Positions 7,508 to 13,025 of a DNA stretch of 16,980 nucleotides are shown here, piece after piece. The translations under genes were made by a program, and so were the position numbers. The DNA lies in assembly GCA_020052215.1 (NCBI GenBank), contig JAGVPN010000151.1, positions 1 to 16,980 on the forward strand, in the 5' to 3' direction. The stretch is from Syntrophobacterales bacterium (lineage in GTDB: Bacteria; Desulfobacterota; Desulfobaccia; Desulfobaccales; 0-14-0-80-60-11). The notes under the pieces were generated by a model, which made no database searches, had not been told where the DNA came from, and saw nothing but the letters and a program-made list of their open reading frames with translations. Numbering within the stretch: position 1 is the stretch's first letter; each line of letters opens with the position of its first letter.

Positions 7508-8359
7508 ATGATGATGCAATTGAAAAAGCTCTTTACTCCGGTTGGTTCCCTGGATGCCGAGGAGGCCAAGGCGTTCATGGCCCGGCGCCGGGAAGGGGAG
7601 TATACTTTGTTGGACGTGCGCCAGCCCGGGGAATATGAAGAGTCGCATCTCCCCGGGGCGAAGCTCCTGCCCCTGCCCCAGTTGTCTGACACCTATCAAG
7701 AACTGGACCCGGAAAAACCTACCCTCGTCCACTGCGCCGTGGGCGGCCGCAGCCGGGTGGCGGCCCAGATGCTGAGCGGCTGGGGGTTCAAAGAGGTCTA
7801 CAACCTGGCGGGAGGGATCAAGGCCTTTCAAGGACACAAGGCCACCGGCCCTAAGGAACTCAACCTGGACCTGGTCCGGGGGGACGAAACCCCGGCGGAG
7901 ATCATTATCCTGGCCTACGGGATGGAAAAGGCCTTGCAACTCTTCTATGAGACCCTGCAGCAACAATCCCCGGACCTGGAATTACAAGAGCTTTTCGAAA
8001 AACTGGCCCAGGTGGAAGTGCGCCACGAGCAGCGGCTCTTTGAGGTGTACGGCCGGGTGGCCCCCGGCGGCCAGGACCTGGCGACCTTTGAATCGTCCCT
8101 CGTGCCGAACACCCTGGAAGGCGGTTTTAGCGCCGCGGAATTCCTGGAAACCAATAAAGCCCACCTGCAAACGGCCTCCGAGGCGCTTGATTTGGCCATG
8201 ATGCTGGAAACCCAGGCCCTGGACCTCTACCTCAGGTTTGCGGACTTGAGCGACCAGCCCCAAACCAAGGAGGTCTTGTACGCCCTGGCCGGGGAGGAGA
8301 AGGCGCATCTGGCCAGCCTGGGGCGTCTCTTGGAAGAGAAGTTGGGGCAGAGAGGCTGA
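7508..8359 (+). CDS. Rhodanese-ferritin-like (rubrerythrin-type) fusion protein
   Basis: A 283-residue two-domain protein. Residues about 12-110 are a rhodanese domain: LLDVRQPGEYEESHLPGA, then the active-site loop H75-C76-AVGGRS with the sulfur-accepting Cys intact, and a C-terminal NLAGGI. Residues about 127-280 form a four-helix ferritin-like domain with the diiron pattern E140, E170-x2-H173, E234, E264-x2-H267. Rhodaneses carry persulfide sulfur; rubrerythrin-type diiron domains usually reduce peroxide. The fusion suggests sulfur handling joined to oxidative protection or iron chemistry (inference). GGGAGGG lies 7 nt before the first of three consecutive ATGs. The gene is 39 nt after the protease gene and 5 nt before the DUF3786 gene, so it is probably cotranscribed. 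Confidence 0.88.
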   Translation: MMMQLKKLFTPVGSLDAEEAKAFMARRREGEYTLLDVRQPGEYEESHLPGAKLLPLPQLSDTYQELDPEKPTLVHCAVGGRSRVAAQMLSGWGFKEVYNLAGGIKAFQGHKATGPKELNLDLVRGDETPAEIIILAYGMEKALQLFYETLQQQSPDLELQELFEKLAQVEVRHEQRLFEVYGRVAPGGQDLATFESSLVPNTLEGGFSAAEFLETNKAHLQTASEALDLAMMLETQALDLYLRFADLSDQPQTKEVLYALAGEEKAHLASLGRLLEEKLGQRG

Positions 8360-8364
8360 TCTTG

Positions 8365-9171
8365 ATGGCGATCACCGTCATGGAGGTGTTGAAAAATCTG
8401 CCCCGGACCAATTGCGGGGATTGCGGCCAACCGACCTGCTTGGCCTTTGCCACCCACGTCATCAAGGAAGGGGAGGACCTGGATAAATGTCCCCACCTGA
8501 CCGGGGCGGGGGCCGACCTGGGGCAGGCGGTCCGGGCCCAGCAGGAGGCGGGCGTCGGCCGGCGCCGGGAGTCGTTGGCCATTTCCCTGGAGGTCTTGCA
8601 GGAAAAGGTGGCCCCCCTTGATTTTGCCGCCCTGGCCCAGGGGTTGGGCGCCGCCTATGGCGAAGAGGCGGGCCGGCCGTACCTCTTACTAACTTATTTC
8701 GGCCACCCCCTCCAGGTCTTCAAAGATGAGTTGCGTTATCCGCCGGGCGCCCCGGCCGACCCCTGGGATGCCATCCTGCTCTACAATTACCTCGCCTCCC
8801 AGGGCCAAGAGCCGGTGGCGGGCCGGTGGATCGCCTATAACAGCCTGCCTAACTCGGTGTCCAAGGCCAAAACCCTGGTCCGCCTGGAACAGAAACTGGC
8901 GGACCACTTCGCCGGCCAGACCGCCCAACTCAAACAGCGGGCCGACCGGCTGGGGGGCGAGACGGTGGCGGTGGGGGAGGACGCGGACGTCCAGGTAGCC
9001 TTTCTGCCGTTGCCTAAGGCGCCGCTGCTGCTGCTCTTCTGGGACGCCGAAGTGGAGGAAGGCTTCGCCCCCCAGGCCCACTGGCTGTTCGACGCCAGCG
9101 TCACCCATTACCTGGACCTGGAAGCCATGCTCTTCCTGGTGGAACGCCTGATGGAGAGGTTGATGGAGTAG
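8365..9171 (+). CDS. Fe-S (CFeSP-type) / DUF3786 domain protein
   Basis: A 268-residue product from the ATG at 8365; a TTG at 8362 could add one residue. AGAGG is upstream, inside the end of the preceding gene. The N-terminus holds the four-cysteine Fe-S domain seen in corrinoid iron-sulfur proteins (PF04060). Counted from the ATG, it is C17-x2-C20-x4-C25-x16-C42 in the context NCGDCGQPTC and KCPHL. The rest (about 60-268) matches my memory of DUF3786: a TYFGHPLQVF-like segment, LLYNYL, RWIAYNSLPN and a C-terminal FDASVTHYLDLEA. DUF3786 proteins occur in strict anaerobes, often near corrinoid or Fe-S enzymes; no biochemical role is known to me. It ends the plus-strand run. Confidence 0.82.
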   Translation: MAITVMEVLKNLPRTNCGDCGQPTCLAFATHVIKEGEDLDKCPHLTGAGADLGQAVRAQQEAGVGRRRESLAISLEVLQEKVAPLDFAALAQGLGAAYGEEAGRPYLLLTYFGHPLQVFKDELRYPPGAPADPWDAILLYNYLASQGQEPVAGRWIAYNSLPNSVSKAKTLVRLEQKLADHFAGQTAQLKQRADRLGGETVAVGEDADVQVAFLPLPKAPLLLLFWDAEVEEGFAPQAHWLFDASVTHYLDLEAMLFLVERLMERLME

Positions 9172-9180
9172 TGGAGTCTT

Positions 9181-9237
9181 TTTGAGGTGAGGGCTGAGGG
9201 AATTTTTTGTAAGTTATTCCCCCGCCCTCCCCTCAAA
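9181..9237. terminator. Long imperfect hairpin after the plus-strand operon
   Basis: Three paired blocks with small bulges make about 19 pairs: TTTGAGG (9181-9187) with CCTCAAA (9231-9237), GAGGGC (9189-9194) with GCCCTC (9224-9229), and GGGAAT (9198-9203) with ATTCCC (9216-9221). It starts 9 nt after the DUF3786 stop. There is no downstream T-run, so it could stop transcription with help or protect the mRNA end. A dispersed repeat is the alternative. Confidence 0.45.
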
Positions 9238-9291
9238 CTCACCTCCCATCTCTTGACAATAGCAAGGTGAGAGCTCTGCGAAAAGCCATTT

Positions 9292-9373
9292 TGTCATCCT
9301 GAGCGAAGCGAAGGGTCTATAATTGTTTAGTATTTATGAGATTCTTCGGTCGCTTCGCTTCCTCAGAATGACA
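9292..9373. repeat. MITE/REP-like inverted repeat, TGTCATYCTGAG type, copy A
   Basis: The left arm TGTCATCCTGAG (9292-9303) faces the right arm CTCAGAATGACA (9362-9373), one mismatch in 12. Next to the arms are GCGAAGCGAAG and its near complement CGCTTCGCTTC. The centre is AT-rich. The same arms recur in copy B at 12895-12975. This type of sequence is widespread between genes in many bacteria. It lies between convergent genes. Confidence 0.75.
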
Positions 9374-9376
9374 GCT

Positions 9377-9496
9377 GATACCAAACTGCGGTCATAGCGG
9401 TAGCGACCCATGTGTCCGCCCTCAGTTTGGGCGCACACGCGGGTGCGCCCCTACAGGAAGAGGCTTTTCTTACTTCTATGAGCGCAACTTGGTATC
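9377..9496. repeat. Short inverted-repeat element with GATACCAA-type ends
   Basis: GATACCAAACTGCG (9377-9390) and CGCAACTTGGTATC (9483-9496) form 14-bp terminal inverted repeats with 2 mismatches, bounding 120 bp with no gene. Inside is a hairpin of GGGCGCAC (9429-9436) with GTGCGCCC (9443-9450) followed by CTAC, like the palindrome at 278-307. The right end supplies the last two bases of the ferredoxin stop codon (9495-9497, minus strand). Confidence 0.55.
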
Positions 9497-9701
9497 AGTC
9501 CGCCGCCTCCTGCCAGCTGATGCACTGGGCCGGACACTGGTCGATGGCCAATTGGACCTGGTCTTCCGAGGCCCCAGCGGGGTTGATGACCTCGGAATGC
9601 CCCAAAGACTCGTTGAGGCGGAACACCGCGGGACAGACCGCCTCGCAGTTGCCGCAGGCGATGCACGCCTCGGTGTCGATCACCGGAATGTTCTTTGCCA
9701 T
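9495..9701 (-). CDS. Single-cluster ferredoxin (paralog 1)
   Basis: A 68-residue ferredoxin starting MAKNIPVID at 9701, not at the upstream ATGs (9761, 9758), because AAGGAG and AAAGGGG precede it and homology with the second ferredoxin begins there. Cysteines are C13-x2-C16-x2-C19-x3-C23-P and C56-P-x2-C60. As in Desulfovibrio-type one-cluster ferredoxins, three N-terminal cysteines plus C56 likely bind one [4Fe-4S]; C23 and C60 are extra and could form a disulfide or alternative ligands (inference). It is about half identical, without gaps, to the ferredoxin at 12622-12828. The stop codon overlaps the end of a repeat element. It is a likely soluble electron carrier for the redox enzymes nearby, though direct partnership is not shown. 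Confidence 0.9.
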   Translation of the reverse strand: MAKNIPVIDTEACIACGNCEAVCPAVFRLNESLGHSEVINPAGASEDQVQLAIDQCPAQCISWQEAAD

Positions 9702-9726
9702 GGAAACCCCTTTCTCCTTAAGTGTA

Positions 9727-9745
9727 CTGGTCAAGATTTGACCAG
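9727..9745. promoter_or_regulatory. Perfect palindromic operator candidate upstream of ferredoxin 1
   Basis: CTGGTCAA-GAT-TTGACCAG is an exact 8-3-8 inverted repeat whose near edge is 25 nt upstream of the ferredoxin ATG. It has the TGGTC...GACCA form seen for several GntR/FadR-type repressors (general knowledge; the regulator is not identifiable here). Upstream of it on the minus strand is an extended -10-like TGATATTAT, so a bound repressor would sit just downstream of the transcription start. Confidence 0.5.
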
Positions 9746-9764
9746 ACAACCTCTCCATCAAGGC

Positions 9765-9773
9765 ATAATATCA
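9765..9773 (-). promoter_or_regulatory. Possible extended -10 for ferredoxin 1
   Basis: On the minus strand the sequence reads TGATATTAT, an extended -10 with TATTAT at 9770-9765. No good -35 hexamer is seen 17 nt further upstream. Its position about 65 nt before the ferredoxin start and upstream of the palindrome is sensible for a promoter. Confidence 0.3.
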
Positions 9774-9937
9774 TCGGAAAATAAATAATTCCGGGAATCC
9801 CCCCACAAAAGGTCAATGTCGTTATTCAGATCATATCGTCAATTTTTCCGAGTTTGATGATAAGGGCATATAGTGGCAAGCAAAAGACAAAAGCATCAGC
9901 CCTGCAATTGGCCCTCTTGGGATGGTCGAATAGGCCA

Positions 9938-9969
9938 CAAAAAAGGCAGGGCCACCGCTGACCCCGCCT
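9938..9969 (-). terminator. Rho-independent terminator of the PEP-CTERM gene
   Basis: On the minus strand AGGCGGGG (9969-9962) pairs with CCCTGCCT (9951-9944) with one G-T pair. The stem is followed at once by a run of six T. It lies about 25 nt after the stop codon of the PEP-CTERM gene. Confidence 0.75.
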
Positions 9970-9994
9970 GGTCTTTCGTTAAGAGGAATGGCCG

Positions 9995-11038
9995 TTAACT
10001 TTTCCTGAACCTCCGCCATCCCGCCAGACCCAACAGGCCGGAGCCGAGCAGTAGGACGGTGGGCGGTAAGGGGACATTATTGGGAGTAAGGAGGTAGGCG
10101 TGACCATCCGAGCTGTTGGCGGCTATCTGCCCCAGGTCATTGATAGCATAAGCTCTATTCACAACCACACCTTCAGGTAGGTTCTGCAATAGGCCGTTCA
10201 GGTCCTGCATGACGCCGCCGCTGTAGAGAAAGGCGTGGTAGACACCGGAAGCAGTAATGGAATCCCCCACCACCTGGCCGGAGGCATTGATGGCACGTGC
10301 CTCACTGTAGCTACTCCCAAGGGTACCCAGGTCCTGAATGACGCCGCCGCTGTAAAGAAAGGCGTGGTTGGCACCGGTAGCAAATTCGGCTACCCCTACC
10401 ACCTGGCCAGCGTCATTGATGCCATTAGCAATAGAACACGGGATGCCCAGGTCCTGCATGACCCCGCCACTGTAAAGAAAAGCATTTACGCCTTGCCCGG
10501 AAGTGATCTCCGAAAACCCCACCACCTGGCCGGAGGAATTGATGGCCCAGGCCATGCTGCCGGCCCCCCCCAGAGTACCGAGGTCCTGCATGACGCCGCC
10601 GCTGTAGAGAAAGGAGCGATAATGACCGGAAGCGTTGTCCGCCCTCCCCGCCACCTGGCCGGAGGAATTGATGCCCCACGCCTCACTGTAGCTACCCCCA
10701 AGAGCGCCCAGGGCCTTCATGACGCCATCGCTATACAGGAACGCCCCGGGGTAGGAGTACCCTACCACCTGGCCAGTGGCATTGATGGCCCAGCCCCAAC
10801 CCTGGAAGCCCAGGTCTCGCATGACACCGCCGCTGTAAATAAAAGCGTGGTATTCCCCGGAAGCGGTCTCGGATCCCCCAACCACCTGGCCGGAGGCATT
10901 GATGCCATAAGCGCTACTTCTATCCCCCCCAAGTGTCCCTAAATCCAGATAAGTATAATTGGTGGCCGCGGCGGGAAGCGGGAGGGCCAGGAAAACACCG
11001 AGGGTAAAAAGGATAGCGAAGAAAGATACTTTTTTCAT
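9995..11038 (-). CDS. Secreted HAF-repeat protein with PEP-CTERM-type sorting signal
   Basis: The start at 11038 (MKKVSFF) gives 347 residues. It is preferred over the ATG at 11191 because a classic signal peptide begins here (basic KK, hydrophobic core, PAAA/TN cleavage region around residue 25) and GGAAAGAG precedes it. The longer ORF would translate the riboswitch leader. The mature part is six to seven tandem repeats of about 40-50 residues with the HAF pattern: INxSGQVVG, then HAFLYSGGVMQDLGTLGG. The C-terminus is VPLPP, a hydrophobic LLLGSGLLGLAGW helix and RRFRKS, a PEP-CTERM-type signal processed by an exosortase and linked to exopolysaccharide producers. No exosortase is in the window. 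The gene has its own riboswitch leader and terminator. Confidence 0.88.
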   Translation of the reverse strand: MKKVSFFAILFTLGVFLALPLPAAATNYTYLDLGTLGGDRSSAYGINASGQVVGGSETASGEYHAFIYSGGVMRDLGFQGWGWAINATGQVVGYSYPGAFLYSDGVMKALGALGGSYSEAWGINSSGQVAGRADNASGHYRSFLYSGGVMQDLGTLGGAGSMAWAINSSGQVVGFSEITSGQGVNAFLYSGGVMQDLGIPCSIANGINDAGQVVGVAEFATGANHAFLYSGGVIQDLGTLGSSYSEARAINASGQVVGDSITASGVYHAFLYSGGVMQDLNGLLQNLPEGVVVNRAYAINDLGQIAANSSDGHAYLLTPNNVPLPPTVLLLGSGLLGLAGWRRFRKS

Positions 11039-11147
11039 GGTAACTCTTTCCGAGTTTAGATTATGCGGCCACATTGGCCACCGCAGTAAGAAATGGTTTT
11101 GGGGATACCTCTCCCTGGGTATAAATCTGTTTATGTTCGCCCGGCAC

Positions 11148-11183
11148 AAAAAAAGCCGAGCGCCTTCTTCCAGGCAACCCGGC
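11148..11183 (-). terminator. Riboswitch-controlled intrinsic terminator
   Basis: On the minus strand GCCGGG-TT-GCCT pairs with AGGC-G-CTCGGC around the loop GGAAGA and is followed by seven T (11154-11148). Its 5' arm is the 3' strand of the aptamer, so aptamer folding and the terminator are mutually exclusive. Ligand binding should therefore allow transcription into the PEP-CTERM gene (ON switch, inference). Confidence 0.75.
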
Positions 11184-11250
11184 CATCTCATAAAGACCCG
11201 TGGCTTTTCGTCCCCACCTCACGCCGAGTTTGGTTTTTTCTATAAGTAAG
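11172..11250 (-). promoter_or_regulatory. GEMM-I riboswitch aptamer (c-di-GMP or 3',3'-cGAMP)
   Basis: Read on the minus strand, the leader shows the landmarks of cyclic-dinucleotide class I riboswitches as known from Geobacter and relatives. There is CAAAC, then a GTGA (GNRA) tetraloop hairpin, GGTGGGGACGAAAAGCC with the tetraloop receptor, CACGGGTC with its short hairpin, and GGCCGGGTTGCC. The hairpin with the GTGA loop has a G-G mismatch, and the receptor has GAAAAGCC where GCAAAGCC is usual. By eye the base aligned with Vc2 G20 is A, the change associated with cGAMP-selective GEMM-Ib. A terminator follows, then the PEP-CTERM start about 110 nt later. Confidence 0.75.
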
Positions 11251-11281
11251 CAAACCGTAGCATAAAGACAGATCTATGTCA

Positions 11282-11309
11282 CGATATTTCATTAAATATC
11301 GCATTTTTT
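11282..11309 (+). terminator. AT-rich hairpin followed by T-run, terminator-like
   Basis: CGATATTT (11282-11289), loop CATT, AAATATCG (11294-11301), then CA and eight T. On the plus strand this is terminator-shaped, though the stem is weak and no plus-strand gene lies before it. It is also just upstream of the riboswitch, where a promoter for the minus-strand gene must lie. Function is uncertain. Confidence 0.3.
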
Positions 11310-11435
11310 TTAGGCATGAAAACGTAAAGGAAAGAACTCAGGGTCACCCGAGCACCCCTTTTAGCGGGGCGACCCACAATTTGGGATTGATGCGCATAAT
11401 GCTGCAAGGATGAAATTGAAGCTCACTGCTATCTA

Positions 11436-12086
11436 GTGCGCCACGAGTGCGCTTTCCATATAAGGAAGTGTACGCAACTGTGTGAGAGATGAAGGAGGGC
11501 CCTTCGGAGCTGGTTTGCAGGAGCAGGCTCCAAACCACTTTAAGCTGCGCTGGTAAAGAGCCAGGGTGGTGAGCGTTAAGGAAAAGTCATGGCTTAAGAC
11601 CGTGGCAGGTAGGGATCAGGGAGACGAGCACAAGCGAACCACTGATGAGGTGTCGAAAAGTTAAAGATGACGTCAAAACTGGTGACTAGATAGACGCCAG
11701 GATTAGTTCAGGGGAAACTTGCTTACCGCCTGAGCGGCGTCCGGCATAAAGGTGGCGTGAACCTGATCCAGGCTCTCATGCGGAACGTGGGAAACTGTCG
11801 TCCCGATGTTAAGGGAGAAGCCCAAGTGGAGGACCCACAAGGGTCAGAGTACCGAGGCGGGGCACAGTGGCGGAACAACCCGTAGTAGCGAGGAAGTCCC
11901 GTAATGGGGATGGAGCGAAGGGGTTGTGTCGATCAGCCTTACCTGGTGGTCAACCAGTGATGGGAGGAGCCATTGCGTAAGGCAAAGCCGTATTATTGCG
12001 GCTGATCGATAGGAGCCGGATGAGTCGAGAGATTCATGTCCGGTTCTGGGAGGGCGTGGGGGTGAGATTCCCCCACGCTACTCGAC
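11436..12086 (+). mobile_element. ORF-less group II intron
   Basis: The 5' end is GTGCG (11436), and the interior follows the conserved ribozyme core I know from bacterial group II introns whose reverse transcriptase lies in domain IV. Landmarks are CCGTGGCAGGTAGG, GGATTAGTTCAGGGG, AAGGTGGCGTGAACCTGATC, AAGTGGAGGACCCACAAGGG and CCCGTAGTAGCGAGG. Domain V is at 12013-12047 (GAGCCGG...CCGGTTCT). Domain VI is a GCGTGGGGG/CCCCCACGC hairpin, ending near CTACTCGAC (12086; the 3' end is uncertain by several bases). TAGATAG (11687-11693) exactly complements CTATCTA just before the 5' splice site, a 7-bp EBS1-IBS1 pairing. Where the maturase ORF would be there is only a hairpin of about 80 nt (11929-12010), so splicing or mobility would need a protein in trans. 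Confidence 0.85.
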
Positions 12087-12262
12087 TCTACCCTGATAAA
12101 ATCCATTAAAAGGGGTTGATATGGATATGTTAGCTTTATCTAAGACCCGGGCTGATATTTACAGTTTTAGGCCCCAGGGTCAGGTATAATCTGATCTCGG
12201 TTTGATGATTGATGGCGCAAATCTTGGTCATTACACCTTAAGAAACTTGGCCAACTACGAGG
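12087..12262. other. Intergenic stretch, nothing recognised
   Basis: Between the intron and the cupin gene stop I see no gene, hairpin or repeat I can support. A 22-codon ATG frame at 12121 follows AAAAGGGG but is too short and featureless to call. Confidence 0.5.
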
Positions 12263-12580
12263 TTAAATCGGCGGCGCGATGGTGACCAGGAGGCGTAAAT
12301 CGGTCCTGGCCCTCAGGCCATGGGGTTCAGCGATGTCCGAGATGACCACGTCTCCCGGTTTGGCCGGGAAGGAGGCGCCATCCTTACCCAGAAAATCCCC
12401 TTCGCCTTCGATGATCACGAGGCTCAACTGACCTTCGATATCGTGGGCGTGCACCGGCAGTTCCTGACCGGCCTTGAAATTAAAATTGATGATTTTAAAG
12501 TAAGGGGAGTCGTGCACCAGCAGCTTTTTTAAGCCTTGGTCGCCAAACTCCCCGGCCTCATAGAGATTGAGCTTTTTCAT
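12263..12580 (-). CDS. Small cupin-domain protein
   Basis: A single-domain cupin of 105 residues starting MKKLNLYE at 12580, with a strong AAAGGAG 5 nt upstream; the ATG at 12610 is rejected because it precedes this ribosome site. Cupin motif 1 is G38-x5-H44-A-H46-x2-E49, and motif 2 is PGD (75-77) to P86-H87. This gives the usual His-based metal site of a conserved beta barrel. The family ranges from metal-dependent enzymes to ligand-binding proteins, so no substrate can be named. It lies 41 nt behind the second ferredoxin on the same strand and is probably cotranscribed with it. Confidence 0.85.
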   Translation of the reverse strand: MKKLNLYEAGEFGDQGLKKLLVHDSPYFKIINFNFKAGQELPVHAHDIEGQLSLVIIEGEGDFLGKDGASFPAKPGDVVISDIAEPHGLRARTDLRLLVTIAPPI

Positions 12581-12621
12581 AAGGACTCCTTTGCATGGGT
12601 GGCAGCGCAATTAACCCCGGG

Positions 12622-12828
12622 CTACTGCGCTTCATCGGCCCAATGGATGCAATTGACCGGGCAGACGTCCACGGCCTCCTGAATCTTGTCCGCCGGGGCG
12701 CCCGAGGGGTTCATGACCTGGGCGAATCCCAGGGTTTCGTTTACCGTAAAGACCTCGGGGCAGATTTCTTCGCAGGCCCCGCAGGCAATGCAGTCATCTT
12801 CCGCCACATAAGGCACATGGTCCGCCAA
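12622..12828 (-). CDS. Single-cluster ferredoxin (paralog 2), TTG start
   Basis: Also 68 residues, collinear with the ferredoxin at 9495-9701 and identical at about 33 positions. It has C13-x2-C16-x2-C19-x3-C23-P and C56-P-x2-C60. The first codon is TTG (12828-12826): no ATG is available in frame at this point, AAGGAG lies about 12 nt and GAGG about 4 nt upstream, and the alignment with the paralog begins exactly here. An internal ATG is out of frame. A weak start codon could reduce expression relative to paralog 1. It leads a two-gene unit with the cupin. The upstream side abuts an inverted-repeat element, so its promoter may lie in or next to that repeat. Expected role: soluble one-cluster electron carrier. 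Confidence 0.88.
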   Translation of the reverse strand: MADHVPYVAEDDCIACGACEEICPEVFTVNETLGFAQVMNPSGAPADKIQEAVDVCPVNCIHWADEAQ

Positions 12829-12863
12829 TATCCTCTACTCCTTGTTGGTCGTTCTCGCAGGGG

Positions 12864-13016
12864 GTATACCAATAAGCAACCCAAAGACTATTTTTGTCAT
12901 TCTGAGCGCCGCGCAGAATCTCTCTTGTTACGCCACCGAGATTCTTCACTCCGCTACGCTCCGTTCAGAATGACATGAATATTTATAGTTTTTTGACCGC
13001 AACTTGGTATTAAACC
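12864..13016. repeat. MITE-like inverted repeat, copy B, with outer ATACCAA ends
   Basis: Inner arms TGTCATTCTGAGCG (12895-12908) and CGTTCAGAATGACA (12962-12975) match with one mismatch and recur from copy A. Outer arms are GGTATACCAATAAGCAAC on the left and GACCGCAACTTGGTATTA (12995-13012) on the right, degenerate complements of each other. The element fills nearly all of the space between the acyl-CoA synthetase stop (13026) and ferredoxin 2. Confidence 0.65.
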
Positions 13017-13025
13017 ACATTTTGA

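Noticed and set aside
6713..7966. Long minus-strand ORF (417 codons) across the hydrogenase protease and rhodanese genes
   Set aside because: It lies opposite two plus-strand genes with intact catalytic motifs. Its translation is a Pro/Gly/His/Arg-rich mirror with no domain. It is a GC-rich shadow.
10200..10930. Regularly spaced similar DNA blocks that resemble a repeat array
   Set aside because: They are the coding repeats of the HAF protein, in frame and diverged, with no exact repeat/spacer structure; not CRISPR.
10235..10942. Plus-strand ORF of 235 codons opposite the HAF gene
   Set aside because: Its repeated HHLAGGID pattern is the antisense reading of the HAF repeats. The minus-strand gene has a signal peptide, sorting signal and leader.
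11039..11191. N-terminal extension of the HAF protein to the ATG at 11191
   Set aside because: This stretch is the riboswitch terminator and leader. The signal peptide and a ribosome site mark the start at 11038.
11341..11375. Hairpin GGGTC...GACCC just upstream of the intron, as a class C intron target terminator
   Set aside because: It ends 60 nt before the 5' splice site, has no T-run, and the EBS1-IBS1 pairing is long, so it need not define the insertion site.
11344..11538. Minus-strand 64-codon ORF at the intron 5' end
   Set aside because: It lies within and across the ribozyme boundary. The conserved intron sequence explains the region better.
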